A stretch of DNA of 64,000 nt, taken from positions 345,085 to 409,084 of the forward strand of contig DIMG01000016.1 of the NCBI GenBank assembly GCA_002425415.1. Direction: 5' to 3'. Numbering within the stretch: the first letter of the stretch is position 1; each line of letters begins with the position of its first letter. Below, one piece after another: positions 8,419 to 15,979 of this stretch. The position numbers were made by a program, and so were the translations under genes. Origin of the DNA: Micavibrio sp. UBA5572. Its GTDB lineage: Bacteria; Pseudomonadota; Alphaproteobacteria; Micavibrionales; Micavibrionaceae. Under the pieces are notes generated by a model that did not search any database, was not told where the DNA came from, and saw only the letters and a list, made by a program, of their open reading frames with translations.

Positions 8419-9555
8419 ATGGGAACGGATTCTTATTTCCTGATTGAGAGCGATGATATCTTCGAGGGAGGATACTGTTCTGCCTTGTGCGTGGGGGATG
8501 GATTTTTCCAGTATTGGAATAATTTGTCCGAAGGAAATTTCTTTATTGAGGAATTTTTCTACGGCAATTTCATTTGCGGCATTCAGGGCAATGCAGGCTG
8601 ATTGTCCGGACTTCAAACAATCATAAGCCAAGCCTAGGGACGGAAATTGGTTGAAGTCTGGTTGTTGGAATTCCAGTTTTGAAAGTGTTGTCCAATCAAG
8701 GGTTTTTCCGGTTGTGGTCATACGGTCGGGGTAGGCGAGGGCATAGGCAATCGGGGTGCGCATGTCGGGTGCGCCGAGTTGTGCCAGAACTGATCCGTCT
8801 GTGTATTCAACCATAGAATGAATGATCGATTGCGGGTGGATCAGAACATCAATCTGGTTTGCTGGTATATCAAACAAATAATGAGCTTCGATGATTTCCA
8901 GAGCTTTGTTCATCATGCTGGCGCTATCGACCGAAATTTTTCGTCCCATGATCCAGTTGGGGTGATTGACCGCTTGTTCCGGTGTGGCCATCGCTATTTG
9001 TTCTTTTGTCCATGTGCGAAACGGTCCGCCTGATGCGGTCAGGATGATTTTTTTAATCTGGGTACGGTTATGATTTTCAAAGACTTGAAAAATTGCATTG
9101 TGTTCACTGTCAACTGGCAAGATATTTGTGCCGTGTTGTTTGGCTAGGTCAAGAACCAATTTTCCAGCTGCGACGAGAGGTTCTTTATTGGCAATCGCAA
9201 GGGATTTTGTATGGGGGATTGCAGTTAAGACTGGTTCTAGCCCTGCGATACCAACAATCGCTGCCATGCAGATGTCGGTTGGTATGCTTGCGGCTTCGAG
9301 TATCGCAGATCGTCCTGCAGCGATTTTTATCGAAGTTGTCGAGAGGGCGTCTTTTAATTGTTGGTAGAGTGTTTCATCGGCAATGGCGATAAATTCTGGC
9401 GCAAATTTTTTTGCTTGTTCAATCAACAGGTTAAGATTTCGTCCTGCGGTTAGAACACGGATTTTGAATTGTTCAGGATTTTGAGAAATTAAATCAATCG
9501 TGCTGGTTCCGATTGATCCTGTTGATCCGAGGATGGAGATGGATTTTTGTTCCAT
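8413..9555 (-). CDS. dxr: 1-deoxy-D-xylulose 5-phosphate reductoisomerase
   Basis: Dxr converts DXP to MEP with NADPH, the first committed step of the non-mevalonate isoprenoid pathway, supplying IPP for uppS and ispB products. At 380 residues it has the N-terminal NADPH motif LGSTGSIGTSTIDLI, then IANKEPLVAAG, LPVDSEHNAIFQ, LTASGGPFR, NHPNWIMGRKISVDSASMMNKALE and VLIHPQSIIHSMVEY, which together give the metal and substrate sites. It ends the rpsB-to-dxr block. The usual next genes (rseP, bamA) are absent; a convergent operon follows instead. Confidence 0.98.
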   Translation of the reverse strand: MEQKSISILGSTGSIGTSTIDLISQNPEQFKIRVLTAGRNLNLLIEQAKKFAPEFIAIADETLYQQLKDALSTTSIKIAAGRSAILEAASIPTDICMAAIVGIAGLEPVLTAIPHTKSLAIANKEPLVAAGKLVLDLAKQHGTNILPVDSEHNAIFQVFENHNRTQIKKIILTASGGPFRTWTKEQIAMATPEQAVNHPNWIMGRKISVDSASMMNKALEIIEAHYLFDIPANQIDVLIHPQSIIHSMVEYTDGSVLAQLGAPDMRTPIAYALAYPDRMTTTGKTLDWTTLSKLEFQQPDFNQFPSLGLAYDCLKSGQSACIALNAANEIAVEKFLNKEISFGQIIPILEKSIPHAQGRTVSSLEDIIALNQEIRIRSHL

Positions 9556-9568
9556 GTATTTCCCTCTG

Positions 9569-10264
9569 TTAAAAATCCGGATGGATATAGACGAGGTAAG
9601 CGCAATAGACCGGAATCACCAGTAAAAGTGCGTCGATGCGGTCAAGAATTCCACCATGTCCGGGGATAAGATGTCCGGTATCTTTAACGCCTGCTTTGCG
9701 TTTCATCAGGGAAATCAGCAAGTCTCCGGATTGCCCTACCATGCCCATAAGTGCGCCTGCGATTATTGTTGATATGAGTGATGGTGTGTTTTCAATCAGG
9801 CTGGTCGGGGTGAGAATGTGGATGCAGATTGAAAGTGTGAAGGCAGGGCCGAGTAAAGCACCGACATATCCCGACCATGTTTTATTGGGGCTAATGGTCG
9901 GGGTCATTTTGCGGCCGCCGATATTTTTTCCCATGATGAATGCCAGTGTATCACTTGACCATATTGTCAGAAAAAGAAAGAGAATCCATTCAAAACCATC
10001 CGGCAGCCATAGGCGCAGATAAGCCATTTCAACAAATGAAAATTCCAGATAGATCAAGCCGATCAGGCCGATAATTATTCTTTTGAAGAGATTCGGGGTG
10101 ATTTTAAGGGTCAGGTTTATCCATTCCGAAACGGCTGCGCCGATGCAGGCGGCCAATAAAATGCCATAGCCCCATCCGCCCCAAATCATTATGCCGATGA
10201 CCATTGGAATGAGAATAATAGATGAAATAATCCGTAAAGAGAGAGAAGACAGGGCACGTTTCAT
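9569..10264 (-). CDS. cdsA: phosphatidate cytidylyltransferase
   Basis: CdsA makes CDP-diacylglycerol from phosphatidate and CTP in the inner membrane, the branch point of phospholipid synthesis. The 231-residue protein is almost entirely hydrophobic, with about six membrane segments and the C-terminal family signature read as SLMKRKAGVKDTGHLIPGHG followed by GILDRIDALL. It is at the short end of the family (E. coli about 285), with a reduced N-terminus typical of several alphaproteobacterial versions. It lies between uppS (15-bp gap) and dxr (13-bp gap) in one operon. Confidence 0.96.
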   Translation of the reverse strand: MKRALSSLSLRIISSIILIPMVIGIMIWGGWGYGILLAACIGAAVSEWINLTLKITPNLFKRIIIGLIGLIYLEFSFVEMAYLRLWLPDGFEWILFLFLTIWSSDTLAFIMGKNIGGRKMTPTISPNKTWSGYVGALLGPAFTLSICIHILTPTSLIENTPSLISTIIAGALMGMVGQSGDLLISLMKRKAGVKDTGHLIPGHGGILDRIDALLLVIPVYCAYLVYIHPDF

Positions 10265-10279
10265 CGGGAAATTTCTGAC

Positions 10280-11023
10280 TTATCTCTGGGTTGATTTGAT
10301 GTTGCCAAAGCGGCGGTCACGTTGTGTAAATTCTTTTACGGCTTTTTCAAGATCTTCTTTGTCAAAATCTGGCCAATGGGTTTGAGTAAAAACAAATTCG
10401 GTATAAGCACATGGCCATAACAGAAAATTCGATATTCTTTGTTCGCCACTGGTGCGGATCATTAAATCCGGATCCGGAATTCCTGCGGTCATGAGGAATT
10501 GAGGGAACAGGGCGCTGACTTCTTCTTCGGATAGTTTGCGTTTTTCACGTGCTGCGTAGTCAGCCAGAGTGTGGGCTGCGTGCAAAATATCATGACGGCC
10601 ACCGTAGTTTAAAGCCATGACCAATGTGATTTGACGGTTGTCTGCAGTTAAGCGTTCGGCATTGTCTATTAAGTCGACTATGTCTTGGTCAAATCCGTTG
10701 CGGTCTCCGATAACGCGCAGGCGAATTCCGTTTTTATGAAGTTCTGCTGTTTCCGAGCGTAAATAAGAGCGTAGCAGTCTCATCAATTCTTTGACTTCGC
10801 TTTCAGGGCGAGACCAGTTTTCTGATGAAAAACCAAACAGAGTTAGATATTTAATCCCCATTTCCTGTGCGCTTTTTACCGTACGTTTGACAGCTTCAGA
10901 GCCGCGTTGGTGTCCCATGGTGCGGGGCAGTCCACGTGCAGCCGCCCAACGCCCGTTGCCGTCCATAATGATGGCAATATGGGTGGGAGTCTGCGCGTCG
11001 GTTGGAGATAATGTTGTATTCAA
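10280..11023 (-). CDS. uppS: undecaprenyl diphosphate synthase (TTG start)
   Basis: UppS is the cis-prenyltransferase that adds eight IPP units to FPP, making the lipid carrier for peptidoglycan. 247 residues with HIAIIMDGNGRWAAARGLP (catalytic Asp), GHQRGSEAVK, LTLFGFSSENWSRP, MALNYGGRHDIL and, near the end, DLMIRTSGEQRISNFLLWP. The start codon is TTG: the reading frame has no ATG before the catalytic IIMDGNG segment, and GAAGG sits about nine bases upstream of the TTG. Only three bases separate it from frr. Confidence 0.97.
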   Translation of the reverse strand: MNTTLSPTDAQTPTHIAIIMDGNGRWAAARGLPRTMGHQRGSEAVKRTVKSAQEMGIKYLTLFGFSSENWSRPESEVKELMRLLRSYLRSETAELHKNGIRLRVIGDRNGFDQDIVDLIDNAERLTADNRQITLVMALNYGGRHDILHAAHTLADYAAREKRKLSEEEVSALFPQFLMTAGIPDPDLMIRTSGEQRISNFLLWPCAYTEFVFTQTHWPDFDKEDLEKAVKEFTQRDRRFGNIKSTQR

Positions 11024-11026
11024 GTT

Positions 11027-11581
11027 TCAAACCTTCATTACATCGGATTCTTTTCTTGCTAACAGGTCGTCGACTGTTTTTATAAATTGATCTGTTAGCT
11101 TTTGAACATCATCCGACATGCGTTTGTGTTCGTCTTCGGAAATCTCGCTGTCTTTTTCTGCTTTTTTCAGGGTATCCATCCCATCACGGCGGATATTGCG
11201 GATGGCAACACGCGATTGTTCGGCGTATTTTCCGGCTACTTTTTGAAGTTCGGCGCGGCGTTCGGTTGATAGCTCAGGGACGGGGACGCGGATCAATGTG
11301 CCTTCTGCTTGCGGGTTTAGCCCCAGACCGGAATCACGAATGGCTTTTTCAGCGGATTTTGTATTGTTGTTATCCCAGACTTGAACGGTCAACATGCGGG
11401 ATTCCGGAACGCCAATTGTTGCAATCTGGTTCAGAGGCATTTTTGCGCCATAAACATCAACGGTTACGGGTTCGAGCATGTGGATCGATGCGCGTCCTGT
11501 GCGTAGGCCGGTAAACTCTTTTTCCAGCATATCTATTGTGCTTTGCATGCGGGTTTTGAGATCGTTCATATCAATAGCCAT
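11027..11581 (-). CDS. frr: ribosome recycling factor
   Basis: RRF works with EF-G to split post-termination ribosomes. The 184-residue length is standard. Family blocks: LEKEFTGLRTGRASIHMLEPV, YGAKMPLNQIATIGVPESRML, a domain II beta region, and the C-terminal three-helix part with RRDGMDTLKKAEKDSEISED and a final LLARKESDVMKV. It lies 35 bp after pyrH in the operon order pyrH-frr-uppS-cdsA-dxr. Confidence 0.98.
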   Translation of the reverse strand: MAIDMNDLKTRMQSTIDMLEKEFTGLRTGRASIHMLEPVTVDVYGAKMPLNQIATIGVPESRMLTVQVWDNNNTKSAEKAIRDSGLGLNPQAEGTLIRVPVPELSTERRAELQKVAGKYAEQSRVAIRNIRRDGMDTLKKAEKDSEISEDEHKRMSDDVQKLTDQFIKTVDDLLARKESDVMKV

Positions 11582-11616
11582 TTTCTTGTCCTTTTTTATT
11601 GCTTATTTATATGGGG

Positions 11617-12375
11617 TTATTTGTCACTGACGATGGTGTAATCACCATTCCCTTTCATGACTTTTGCGAAGTTTCCTGTTTCACGAATTGAAAAAACCAT
11701 AACCGGAATTTTGTTTTCGCGTGCCAATGAAACAGCAGTGGCATCCATGACTTTCAAATCTTTGGTCAGGATGTCCATATAAGTCAGGTGTTCGTATTTT
11801 TTGGCTTCGGGATCTTTGAAAGGGTCAGCGGTATAGATGCCGTTGACTTTTGTTCCCTTGGCGAGCAAATCACAGTTCATTTCGGAAGCGCGTAATGCCG
11901 CGCCTGTATCCGATGTGAAATAGGGGTTCCCTGTTCCGGCTGCAAAAATGACTACGCGGCCTTTTTCCATGTGACGGATGGCTTTACGGCGGATATAGGG
12001 TTCGCAAACCTGATCCATCTGGATAGCGGATTGTACTCGTGTTTTGATGCCGACGTTTTCCAGTGCGTTTTGTACGCAAAGGGCGTTGATGACAATTCCG
12101 AGCATTCCCATGTGGTCGGCGGTGGTACGATCCATGCCGTTTGATGCACCGGATACTCCACGGAAAATGTTTCCTGCTCCGACAACGATGCAAACTTCGA
12201 TGCCCATATCAACAACTTCTTTGACATCTTGAGCAATGCGGGCGACTGTGTCGGGATCCAGACCAAATTCTTTTGGCCCCATCAGGGCTTCGCCTGACAT
12301 TTTTAGTAATACACGTTTGTATTTGAGTTGGGGTTTCTGTTCGGGGGTTTCTTTCATAGCTGTCACAGCGGTCAT
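11617..12375 (-). CDS. pyrH: uridylate kinase
   Basis: PyrH phosphorylates UMP to UDP in pyrimidine synthesis; it is a hexameric amino-acid-kinase-fold enzyme regulated by GTP and UTP. Family blocks: RVLLKMSGEALMG, IVVGAGNIFRG, TADHMGMLGIVINALCVQNAL, FAAGTGNPYFTSDTGAALRA, KVNGIYTADP and VMDATAVSLARENKIPVMVF. I start at the ATG at 12375, with GGGA-AAAGAG just upstream; an ATG at 12408 and a TTG at 12417 are also in frame and would add an N-terminal tail unusual for the family. It opens the pyrH-frr-uppS-cdsA-dxr run and is separated from tsf by an inserted gene on the other strand. Confidence 0.95.
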   Translation of the reverse strand: MTAVTAMKETPEQKPQLKYKRVLLKMSGEALMGPKEFGLDPDTVARIAQDVKEVVDMGIEVCIVVGAGNIFRGVSGASNGMDRTTADHMGMLGIVINALCVQNALENVGIKTRVQSAIQMDQVCEPYIRRKAIRHMEKGRVVIFAAGTGNPYFTSDTGAALRASEMNCDLLAKGTKVNGIYTADPFKDPEAKKYEHLTYMDILTKDLKVMDATAVSLARENKIPVMVFSIRETGNFAKVMKGNGDYTIVSDK

Positions 12376-12541
12376 CTCTTTTCCCTTTTTTGAATTCCCG
12401 ATAGTCATAGCATCCAAACATAAAATTGCAAGGAATTCAGAGTGAAACCTGGGAAATTATAGTTAAATCAAGCGTAATTTTTGCTGTTTTATGCTTCATA
12501 AAAATAGTGGTGGATAATGATTTCGATTTTTTTGTATAAAT

Positions 12542-12570
12542 TTGACAACTTAATTTTATTTCCGTATTAA
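12542..12570 (+). promoter_or_regulatory. strong promoter of the inserted orphan gene
   Basis: A perfect -35 TTGACA (12542-12547), a 17-bp spacer and TATTAA (12565-12570), 56 bp upstream of the ATG at 12626. The surroundings are AT-rich. Confidence 0.6.
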
Positions 12571-12625
12571 ATTAGTCTTGTTTTTGTTTTCAGGACAATC
12601 TTGTTGAATTAGGAGCGGTGGTATT

Positions 12626-13321
12626 ATGAATATGGCGTTATTTTCTTCAGCTGTAGCAGAATCGGGATCAAGACACACGAGATTCGGGGGGCTTGGCCGG
12701 AATGACATGGGGCGGACAATTCAAGATGAGGATGGTGTCAAAGGTATTTATTTCGGGACAGTCCCCGTTCTTTTTCATAACGACGGGCGAAAATCGTATA
12801 ATTTATATGCCGCTGTGAGTGATGTTCGTGATGAGCGGGGTAATCGTCTTCGTTTGACTTTTCGAGAGCATGCTGAGCGTCTTTGTTGTGATCCTGATGG
12901 CGAAAAAAACATAAGGTTTTCCTATTCTTCTCCCAAAAGTGGTTTAAGGAGAAGCTATAATCGTGCTGTCGGTTCGTACAAAGAAGCATTGCTTGATCGT
13001 TTGGACGAATTATCTCCAGGTGAGCGAACCGGATTGGTGATTCCAATGTGCGACTTCCTTTTTGTGCCTCAGTCAGGGGGGCAAAGATTTTCTGCCCCTC
13101 ATGATTTATTTTCTTCCAGAGAAAAAGGTGATTTCATCGAGTCGAATGGTAGTCTTCTGGTATTGAAAGACACAAGAGATGGGCGAGCTTTATATTTAGC
13201 ATGTGATGGAAAAAATAAGGACTTTCCTGATACTGTAGATTTTAGTAGTGGTCGCGTTATCAAAACAAATGCCCCTGTCCTTTTGCGCCCAGTCGTTGTA
13301 GAGCGTTGTTTGGAGCTGTAA
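12626..13321 (+). CDS. orphan protein inserted between pyrH and tsf
   Basis: 231 residues, no signal peptide or membrane span, soluble and moderately basic. I do not recognise a family. The N-terminus is polar (SGSRHTRFGGLGRNDMG), the middle carries VLFHNDGRKSYNLYAAVSD and a charged helical part around YKEALLDRLDELSPGE, and the C-terminal half alternates short strands (VLKDTRDGRALYLACDGK). Start ATG is supported by AGGAGCGG seven bases upstream. It has its own promoter and terminator and lies on the strand opposite to the conserved rpsB-tsf-pyrH-frr block, which looks like a later insertion. Function unknown. Confidence 0.75.
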   Translation: MNMALFSSAVAESGSRHTRFGGLGRNDMGRTIQDEDGVKGIYFGTVPVLFHNDGRKSYNLYAAVSDVRDERGNRLRLTFREHAERLCCDPDGEKNIRFSYSSPKSGLRRSYNRAVGSYKEALLDRLDELSPGERTGLVIPMCDFLFVPQSGGQRFSAPHDLFSSREKGDFIESNGSLLVLKDTRDGRALYLACDGKNKDFPDTVDFSSGRVIKTNAPVLLRPVVVERCLEL

Positions 13322-13336
13322 AAGTATAAGTTCAAT

Positions 13337-13365
13337 AAAAAAGCCGACCAAATGGTCGGCTTTTT
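13337..13365. terminator. bidirectional terminator between the orphan gene and tsf
   Basis: A GC-rich 7-bp stem GCCGACC / GGTCGGC with loop AAAT, flanked by A-runs on the left and T-runs on the right, so it can work for the gene at 12626 (+) and for tsf (-). Confidence 0.92.
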
Positions 13366-13385
13366 GAATGTCTATAGGGTTAAAA

Positions 13386-14315
13386 TTAACCGTTAACGGC
13401 TGCGGCCACTTCGGCAGCGAAGTCGGTCTCTTCTTTTTCAATGCCTTCGCCCAAAACAAAGCGGGAGAATGCTATCAATTTGATCGGGCTTCCTGCTTCT
13501 TTTCCTGCTTTTTCAAGTAGGGCAGCGATTTTTGTTTCAGGATCCATGATGAAGGATTGATCCATCAGGCAAACTTCTTCGAAGTATTTGCGCATGCGGC
13601 CTTCAAGCATTTTTTCAACGATTTCGGCAGGTTTTCCGGATGCCAATGCGGTTTCGCGTTGAACGTTTTTCTCACGTTCGGCAGCGGCCGGATCAACGCT
13701 GGCAGCGTCAAGAAATTCAGGTGCCGCCGCCGCAACATGCATCGCCAATTGTTTGCCCAATGTTTGCAAAGTTTCAACAGGGGCTGCTGATTCCAGTGCA
13801 ACCAGAACGCCGATTTTCCCGAGGTTTGGTGCGATTGCATTGTGAACGTATGATGCTACATAACCTTGTGAGACACTCAGTTTTGTAGAGCGGCGCAGGG
13901 ACATGTTTTCGCCGATTGTTGCAATCAATGCGGTCAATGCTTCGGCAGTATTTTTACCAGCTTCAAAGGCTGCGTTTGCCAAGGATTCGGTTGAACCGTC
14001 TGTCGTCAAAGCAAGAGAAGCTGCTTTTTTCACGAAGGATTGGAATTGTTCGTTACGGCCAACGAAGTCGGTTTCCGCGTTGATTTCAACCAAGGAGGCT
14101 TCCAAGCCATTTTCCGAAGAAGAGATAGCAACCAGACCTTCTGCTGCTGTGCGACCGGATTTTTTGGCAGCTTTTGCCAAGCCTTTAGTGCGCAACCAGT
14201 CAATCGATGCTTCCATATCACCATTGCATTCTACAAGAGCGTTTTTGGCATCCATCATGCCTGCGCCTGTTTTTTCACGAAGTTCTTTCACCATTGAAGC
14301 TGTAATATCAGCCAT
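13386..14315 (-). CDS. tsf: elongation factor Ts
   Basis: EF-Ts is the guanine nucleotide exchange factor for EF-Tu. The 309-residue protein starts with the UBA-like domain (MVKELREKTGAGMMDAKNAL, then WLRTKGLAKAAKKSGRTAAEG) and continues with the core domain including LVEINAETDFVGRNEQF, the segment that inserts into EF-Tu. The start ATG is supported by AGAGG a few bases upstream. It follows rpsB by 93 bp on the same strand and ends at a strong terminator, so here tsf is the last gene of a two-gene rpsB-tsf operon, not linked to pyrH. Confidence 0.98.
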   Translation of the reverse strand: MADITASMVKELREKTGAGMMDAKNALVECNGDMEASIDWLRTKGLAKAAKKSGRTAAEGLVAISSSENGLEASLVEINAETDFVGRNEQFQSFVKKAASLALTTDGSTESLANAAFEAGKNTAEALTALIATIGENMSLRRSTKLSVSQGYVASYVHNAIAPNLGKIGVLVALESAAPVETLQTLGKQLAMHVAAAAPEFLDAASVDPAAAEREKNVQRETALASGKPAEIVEKMLEGRMRKYFEEVCLMDQSFIMDPETKIAALLEKAGKEAGSPIKLIAFSRFVLGEGIEKEETDFAAEVAAAVNG

Positions 14316-14374
14316 GTCATCCTCTTTTGCTATCGGGGTTTAAATTTTCAAATTGTCTTTGTGTGTAAAGGAGA

Positions 14375-14395
14375 GAGGAGATGTTTATTCTCCTC
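14375..14395 (-). promoter_or_regulatory. intercistronic hairpin between rpsB and tsf
   Basis: A perfect 7-bp stem (GAGGAGA / TCTCCTC, loop of 7) lies in the 93-bp rpsB-tsf gap without a following T run. It could be an mRNA-stability or partial-readthrough element that sets the S2:EF-Ts ratio; that role is inferred. Confidence 0.35.
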
Positions 14396-14408
14396 CCTAA
14401 ATTTTACA

Positions 14409-15221
14409 TTAAGCGCTTGCGGCTGCCTTTTTGGTTGCATCTTCAGCAGCGGCTTCTTCCGTTGCATTTGCAGCCGGAGGAAGTGTGACTTCTACTTTTT
14501 CAGCTTCGCCAATGTCTTTTCCTGAGGAAGACATTTCTGCCTGAATACCATCCAGAATTGCAGACGATACGAGGTCGCAATAGAGTTCGATGGCACGCAA
14601 TGCATCATCGTTACCAGGAATAGGGAAGTCAATCCCATCAGGGCAGCTGTTGCTGTCCAGAATTGCAATCACAGGAATGCCGAGTTTGTTGGCTTCTTTT
14701 ACTGCGATGTCTTCTTTGTTGGTGTCGATGATAAAGATTGCGTCAGGTTGACCTGCCATATCTTTAATCCCGCCGATCGAAAGTTGCAGTTTTTCCATTT
14801 CGCGACGTAAGGTCAAAGCTTCTTTCTTGGTGAAAGGAAGTTTTTCGCGAGCGAACATGGATTCCAGTTCTTTCAAGCGATTGATCGAGTTGGTGACTGT
14901 TTTCCAGTTGGTCATCATTCCACCCAACCAGCGGTGGTTGACGTAGTATTGACCGCAGCGTTTTGCAGATTCTGCAACTTTTTCCTGCGCTTGACGTTTT
15001 GTTCCAACAAATAGAACACGTCCGCCGTTTGCAACGATGCCACGCACAGTGCGCAATGCTTGGTCAAGCATTGGAACAGTTTGTTGTAAGTCAAGAATGT
15101 GAACGCCGTTACGTACTCCAAAAATGAAAGGACGCATCTGGGGATTCCAGCGGCGGGTGTGGTGTCCAAAGTGTACACCTGCTTCGAGCAAGTCACGCAT
15201 TTTTACGTCTGGCATGGCCAT
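14409..15221 (-). CDS. rpsB: 30S ribosomal protein S2
   Basis: S2 is a late-assembling 30S protein. The start is MAMPDVKMRDLLEAGVHFGH at 15221, with AAGGAG seven to eight bases upstream; the frame stays open 56 codons further upstream but that part is the structured mRNA leader, not protein. Family blocks follow: RRWNPQMRPFIFG, LFVGTKRQAQEKV, NHRWLGGMMTNWKTV, PDAIFIIDTNKEDIAVKEA and PVIAILDSNSCPDGIDFPIPGNDDA. The 270 residues end in an Ala/Glu-rich tail. First gene of rpsB-tsf. Confidence 0.97.
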   Translation of the reverse strand: MAMPDVKMRDLLEAGVHFGHHTRRWNPQMRPFIFGVRNGVHILDLQQTVPMLDQALRTVRGIVANGGRVLFVGTKRQAQEKVAESAKRCGQYYVNHRWLGGMMTNWKTVTNSINRLKELESMFAREKLPFTKKEALTLRREMEKLQLSIGGIKDMAGQPDAIFIIDTNKEDIAVKEANKLGIPVIAILDSNSCPDGIDFPIPGNDDALRAIELYCDLVSSAILDGIQAEMSSSGKDIGEAEKVEVTLPPAANATEEAAAEDATKKAAASA

Positions 15222-15361
15222 GGTTTTTTCTCCTTTTCCGGTTTTGCCTCTACAGGGTATGTGATGGCGGACTATTCCGCCACACCGGTAGGGAAAATGA
15301 GATCTGTCGGCCTCATCTGCCCAGCCCTGTATGTGAATTACAGTTTTACTGTAAGGGGTGC
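15222..15361 (-). promoter_or_regulatory. structured rpsB mRNA leader
   Basis: The leader holds a closing helix ACAGGG / CCCTGT (15252-15257 with 15325-15330), an internal 7-bp hairpin TGGCGGA-CTAT-TCCGCCA (15265-15282) and a 5' hairpin TTACAG-TTTTA-CTGTAA (15338-15354), all perfect and ending just before the ribosome site. In gammaproteobacteria, S2 represses its own mRNA through the leader; a similar autoregulatory role here is inferred. I do not match it to a named RNA family. Confidence 0.5.
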
Positions 15362-15389
15362 TTATAAGGGCTTTTCTTGATTGATGCAA
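15362..15389 (-). promoter_or_regulatory. rpsB-tsf promoter
   Basis: TTGCAT (15389-15384), a 16-bp spacer and TTATAA (15367-15362) on the minus strand. Transcription would start just before the leader hairpins. Confidence 0.5.
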
Positions 15390-15424
15390 GTATAAAAGCC
15401 GCGGTTATCGCCATTTTTATGACG

Positions 15425-15451
15425 AAAGGCGGGAGTTTCCTCTCGCCTTTT
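15425..15451. terminator. stem-loop after the small Ser/Thr-rich gene
   Basis: AAAGGCGGGAG pairs with CTCTCGCCTTT around a TTTC loop (one G-T pair). The A/T-rich stem base allows termination from the minus-strand gene at 15476; the T run is short in that direction, so strength is uncertain. Confidence 0.5.
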
Positions 15452-15475
15452 AAAATTCAACACTGTTTTGTCTTA

Positions 15476-15742
15476 TTAGACCGATAAATCAACCAAAGAT
15501 CCGCGTTGAGTGCTGGTTTTGGGTTGGCTGTCATTGGATTGGTTGGGTGCCAAAACCAGATCGTTGCTGGTTGTTTGTTTGGTTGAGGCAATCTGTTTTC
15601 CTGCATCCTGAGTATTTGCAATGCGTTCCCTTGACGTATTTCGGTTGGTTAGGCCGAATTCCGTACTTGAGTCGGAGTCATTCCGCAGCTGTTGGGTCAA
15701 TGGGGTACTTGATTGGCCGGTTAGGGCTGGTATGGCACTCAT
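15476..15742 (-). CDS. small Ser/Thr/Gln-rich protein, unknown
   Basis: 88 residues with no hydrophobic span, dominated by Ser, Thr, Gln and Asn, so probably disordered, ending in a compact RGSLVDLSV. An AAGAGG followed by AAAAAGG precedes the ATG, a good ribosome site. It is monocistronic, upstream of rpsB on the same strand and followed by a stem-loop. Short disordered proteins with this C-terminal type occur in alphaproteobacteria without a known role, as far as I recall; I assign no function. Confidence 0.6.
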   Translation of the reverse strand: MSAIPALTGQSSTPLTQQLRNDSDSSTEFGLTNRNTSRERIANTQDAGKQIASTKQTTSNDLVLAPNQSNDSQPKTSTQRGSLVDLSV

Positions 15743-15979
15743 CCTTTTTACCTCTTGGTCGTTGATCCAATAGGATAGTCTAATTCAAAAATCTTAAAAT
15801 TTCATTGAGTATTTATGTGTATTGATGCGTAAAAATGCAATGTGTGAAGGCGTGTTTACCTATTATCAACTAATTCATGTGATTATGGGTATATAAAAGA
15901 GGGTTATATAACAATATATAGTAAAAAGCACCGATGGCGGTATCGGGATAGGATGGCGATGCGTTTGGAGTAAATTACT

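Noticed and set aside
13896..14343. Long plus-strand frames over tsf and rpsB
   Set aside because: Antisense shadows of highly biased ribosomal-protein genes.
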